Origin: Aliiglaciecola lipolytica
GTDB taxonomy: Bacteria; Pseudomonadota; Gammaproteobacteria; Enterobacterales; Alteromonadaceae
NCBI RefSeq assembly: GCF_018860635.1
Contig: NZ_JAHKPT010000021.1
Span: forward strand, 156,674-220,673
DNA length: 64,000 bases
Reading direction: 5' to 3'
The position numbers were made by a program, and so were the translations under genes. Within the stretch, counting starts at the first letter, position 1; each line of letters begins with the position of its first letter. A model generated the notes under the pieces. That model was not told the DNA's origin. It searched no databases and worked only from the letters and a program-made list of their open reading frames with translations. Positions 62,361 to 64,000 of the stretch are shown here, in pieces.

Positions 62361-63420
62361 GAGAAGCAACATCCGTTGTTTGATTTGTAGGCACAGGAGC
62401 TTGCTTATCTAACAAACCGTTCGCCTTCAAGCTCTGCCAAAACTCGCTGGGTATGGTTTGTTTGAATAAACTTATTGTCTTATCTATTCTGTTGATGTTG
62501 CCAAGCCCTGGAATGACAGAGACGACACTTGGATGTGCCAGTGGAAACTGCAGAGCCGCAGCAGCCAAGGTTACATTGTATTGTTCGCACAATTCTTCTA
62601 TTTTGCTGACCCGTTCAACTATTTCTGCTGGGGCAGGGGCGTAATTATAATATGCAGTCCTGTTACCTTTAACTCCAGTCGCTAAAATTCCTGAGTTGTA
62701 AGGGCCACCAATAATAATTGAGGTGTTTCGTGCCTGACATTTAGGCAAAAATGTCTGCAACGACTGCTGTTCAAGTAGACTGTAACGCCCAGCAAGTAAA
62801 AAACAATCCCAGTCACCGTGATCCATTGCTTGTTCGCAGACCTGGTATTCATTCACACCCAAGCCTATTGCTTTTACCAGCCCTTCGCTGCGTAACTGAT
62901 CCATGGCTTTATAGCCACCTTGCATTGCGATCGGAAAATGTTTGTCGTTTTCATCACCATGGGTGTCACGACCAATATCATGCATATACAGAATATCAAT
63001 TCTGTCTAAACCCAAACGCTGTAGGCTGTCTTCAAATGACCGCATTATGCCGTCATAGCTGTAATCATATTGAATATCGAAAGGCATGGGAGACATAAAG
63101 CCATGTCGTTCTTTAGCGTAGCCTGCTGGCTTGAGCAAACGCCCAACTTTAGTAGAAAGTACGTAGTCTTTGCCTTGCAAGGGACGTAAAAGATCACCTG
63201 TGCGTCTTTCACTCAGACCTTGGCCATAATGAGGTGCAGTGTCATAGTGACGGAAGCCTGCCTGCCAAGCGGCAGTTAATACCGCTTTAGAGTCATCATC
63301 ACTAATTGGCTGATACAGATTGCCCATAGGAGCACAGCCGAAACCTAATGTATCTACCTCGAGATCAGTGTTGCCAATTTGTCTTTTGGGTATAACAGGG
63401 GAATTGTGCATTGTACTCAT
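62350..63420 (-). CDS. L-fucose (D-threo-aldose) dehydrogenase, aldo/keto reductase
   Basis: A 356-residue aldo/keto reductase-fold enzyme. Motifs: GFGCAPMGN, GFRHYDTAPHYGQG with catalytic Asp and Tyr, LSTKVGRLL (Lys) and ILYMHDIG (His). This subgroup oxidises L-fucose and similar aldoses to the lactone with NAD(P)+. Starts 4 bp after the FMN dehydrogenase stop with AGGA at normal distance. Confidence 0.87.
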   Translation of the reverse strand: MSTMHNSPVIPKRQIGNTDLEVDTLGFGCAPMGNLYQPISDDDSKAVLTAAWQAGFRHYDTAPHYGQGLSERRTGDLLRPLQGKDYVLSTKVGRLLKPAGYAKERHGFMSPMPFDIQYDYSYDGIMRSFEDSLQRLGLDRIDILYMHDIGRDTHGDENDKHFPIAMQGGYKAMDQLRSEGLVKAIGLGVNEYQVCEQAMDHGDWDCFLLAGRYSLLEQQSLQTFLPKCQARNTSIIIGGPYNSGILATGVKGNRTAYYNYAPAPAEIVERVSKIEELCEQYNVTLAAAALQFPLAHPSVVSVIPGLGNINRIDKTISLFKQTIPSEFWQSLKANGLLDKQAPVPTNQTTDVASHAN

Positions 63421-63424
63421 CCGC

Positions 63425-64000
63425 TTAGTCCTTCACTAAAAACTTCGAAAGATCTGCGACATTAGCGCAGCCCAGTTGATTCATCACTTGTTCAAGTTGA
63501 ATTTTAAGACAGTTGATGGTGTGTACTCCGCCCTTGTTACCAATGGCGCCAACACCATACACAAAAGGCCGTCCTAAAAAGGTAAAATCAGCTCCACATG
63601 CTAAAGCAGACGCTATATTGGTACCTGAACGCAAACCGCTGTCCATAAATATTTTGATGTTTTTAGCATATTTCGCCGCTGCTTTTTGTAACGGAGTTAC
63701 GGGAGATTCACCCACATCTAGTTGACGAGCACCGTGATTAGACATCACTACAGCATCTGCGCCAAGCTCGATGGCAGCTGCTACATCATCTTGATTAATT
63801 AAACCTTTAATCACTAGCGGACCTTGCCAAAAATCTCGAATCGGTTTAAGCCCTTCGATATCGACTCTGCCCATTACTGTTTTGTTCATAAATGCCGCCA
63901 ATTGGTCGGTTGGCATATTTTTGGGCATATAAGGTTTAAGCGTTTGCATCTCTGGTTTGCCGGCCAAAGCAGTTGCCATTAACCAACTTGGGCAAGATAA
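63425..64000 (-). CDS. FMN-dependent L-lactate dehydrogenase (partial)
   Basis: The frame is open to the right edge, so the N-terminal part is missing. About 190 residues are visible, with the alpha-hydroxy-acid oxidase motifs GPLVIKGLI, VMSNHGARQLD (catalytic His), MDSGLRSGTN and FLGRPFVYGVGA. In an operon that releases L-lactate it likely oxidises that product to pyruvate. Other 2-hydroxy-acid substrates cannot be excluded. Confidence 0.85.
   Translation of the reverse strand, partial: LSCPSWLMATALAGKPEMQTLKPYMPKNMPTDQLAAFMNKTVMGRVDIEGLKPIRDFWQGPLVIKGLINQDDVAAAIELGADAVVMSNHGARQLDVGESPVTPLQKAAAKYAKNIKIFMDSGLRSGTNIASALACGADFTFLGRPFVYGVGAIGNKGGVHTINCLKIQLEQVMNQLGCANVADLSKFLVKD

Overview
The window is a chromosomal segment of a marine-type gammaproteobacterium, most likely of the Alteromonadales (Alteromonas/Glaciecola/Paraglaciecola relatives). 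This is inferred from conserved gene order (ygfZ facing sdhE-ygfX; nadB facing rpoE-rseABC; lepA-lepB-rnc-era; the isc operon; rlmN-pilF-rodZ-ispG-hisS-yfgM-bamB-der; xseA facing guaBA), from an AT-rich base composition, and from a PEP-CTERM protein and an L-fucose pathway. No rRNA, tRNA, CRISPR array, transposase or phage gene was seen.

Layout. 1-7.5 kb: the 3' end of a secreted sugar dehydrogenase/cytochrome c fusion, a formaldehyde-detoxification pair (adhC-fghA), a small lipoprotein, an outer-membrane barrel, a lone GspH/FimT pseudopilin, nadE next to the PII gene glnB, and slyD. 7.5-20 kb: ygfZ, sdhE-ygfX, a MaoC-like gene, nadB, then the sigma-E operon (with a good sigma-E-type promoter), lepA-lepB-rnc-era, and pdxH-tatD where recO-pdxJ often lie. 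20.9-29.9 kb: a ytjB-like gene, serB, trmJ, cysE and a complete iscRSUA-hscBA-fdx operon preceded by two tandem IscR-type sites.

29.9-33.5 kb is an accessory patch between fdx and ndk: a PEP-CTERM protein and a large lipoprotein with ten Gly-X-Y triplets, facing each other. 33.5-48.3 kb is housekeeping: ndk, rlmN, a pilF-type gene carrying an extra LysM domain, rodZ, ispG, hisS, yfgM, bamB, der, xseA, guaB, guaA. 48.4-51.5 kb is a second accessory patch, a marR / FAD-oxidoreductase / MFS efflux operon with two copies of one 17-bp palindrome at the regulator and oxidoreductase starts. 51.9-59.0 kb holds a PspB-like protein, tadA, an unannotated 50-codon basic ORF, mltF and purL. 59.2 kb has a 44-codon membrane peptide gene behind a palindrome.

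59.8-64 kb, leftward, is a catabolic operon whose five products fit successive steps of the non-phosphorylated L-fucose route: aldo/keto-type fucose dehydrogenase, fuconolactonase, 2-keto-3-deoxyfuconate dehydrogenase (SDR), 2,4-diketo-3-deoxyfuconate hydrolase (FAH family) and an FMN L-lactate dehydrogenase for one product. Only fuconate dehydratase is missing and would be expected just beyond the right edge. The strongest discovery leads are the cysteine-bearing MarR operon, the two small ORFs, the PilF-LysM fusion and a repeated intergenic stem (GTATTGGC / GCCAATAC) before guaA and hisS.
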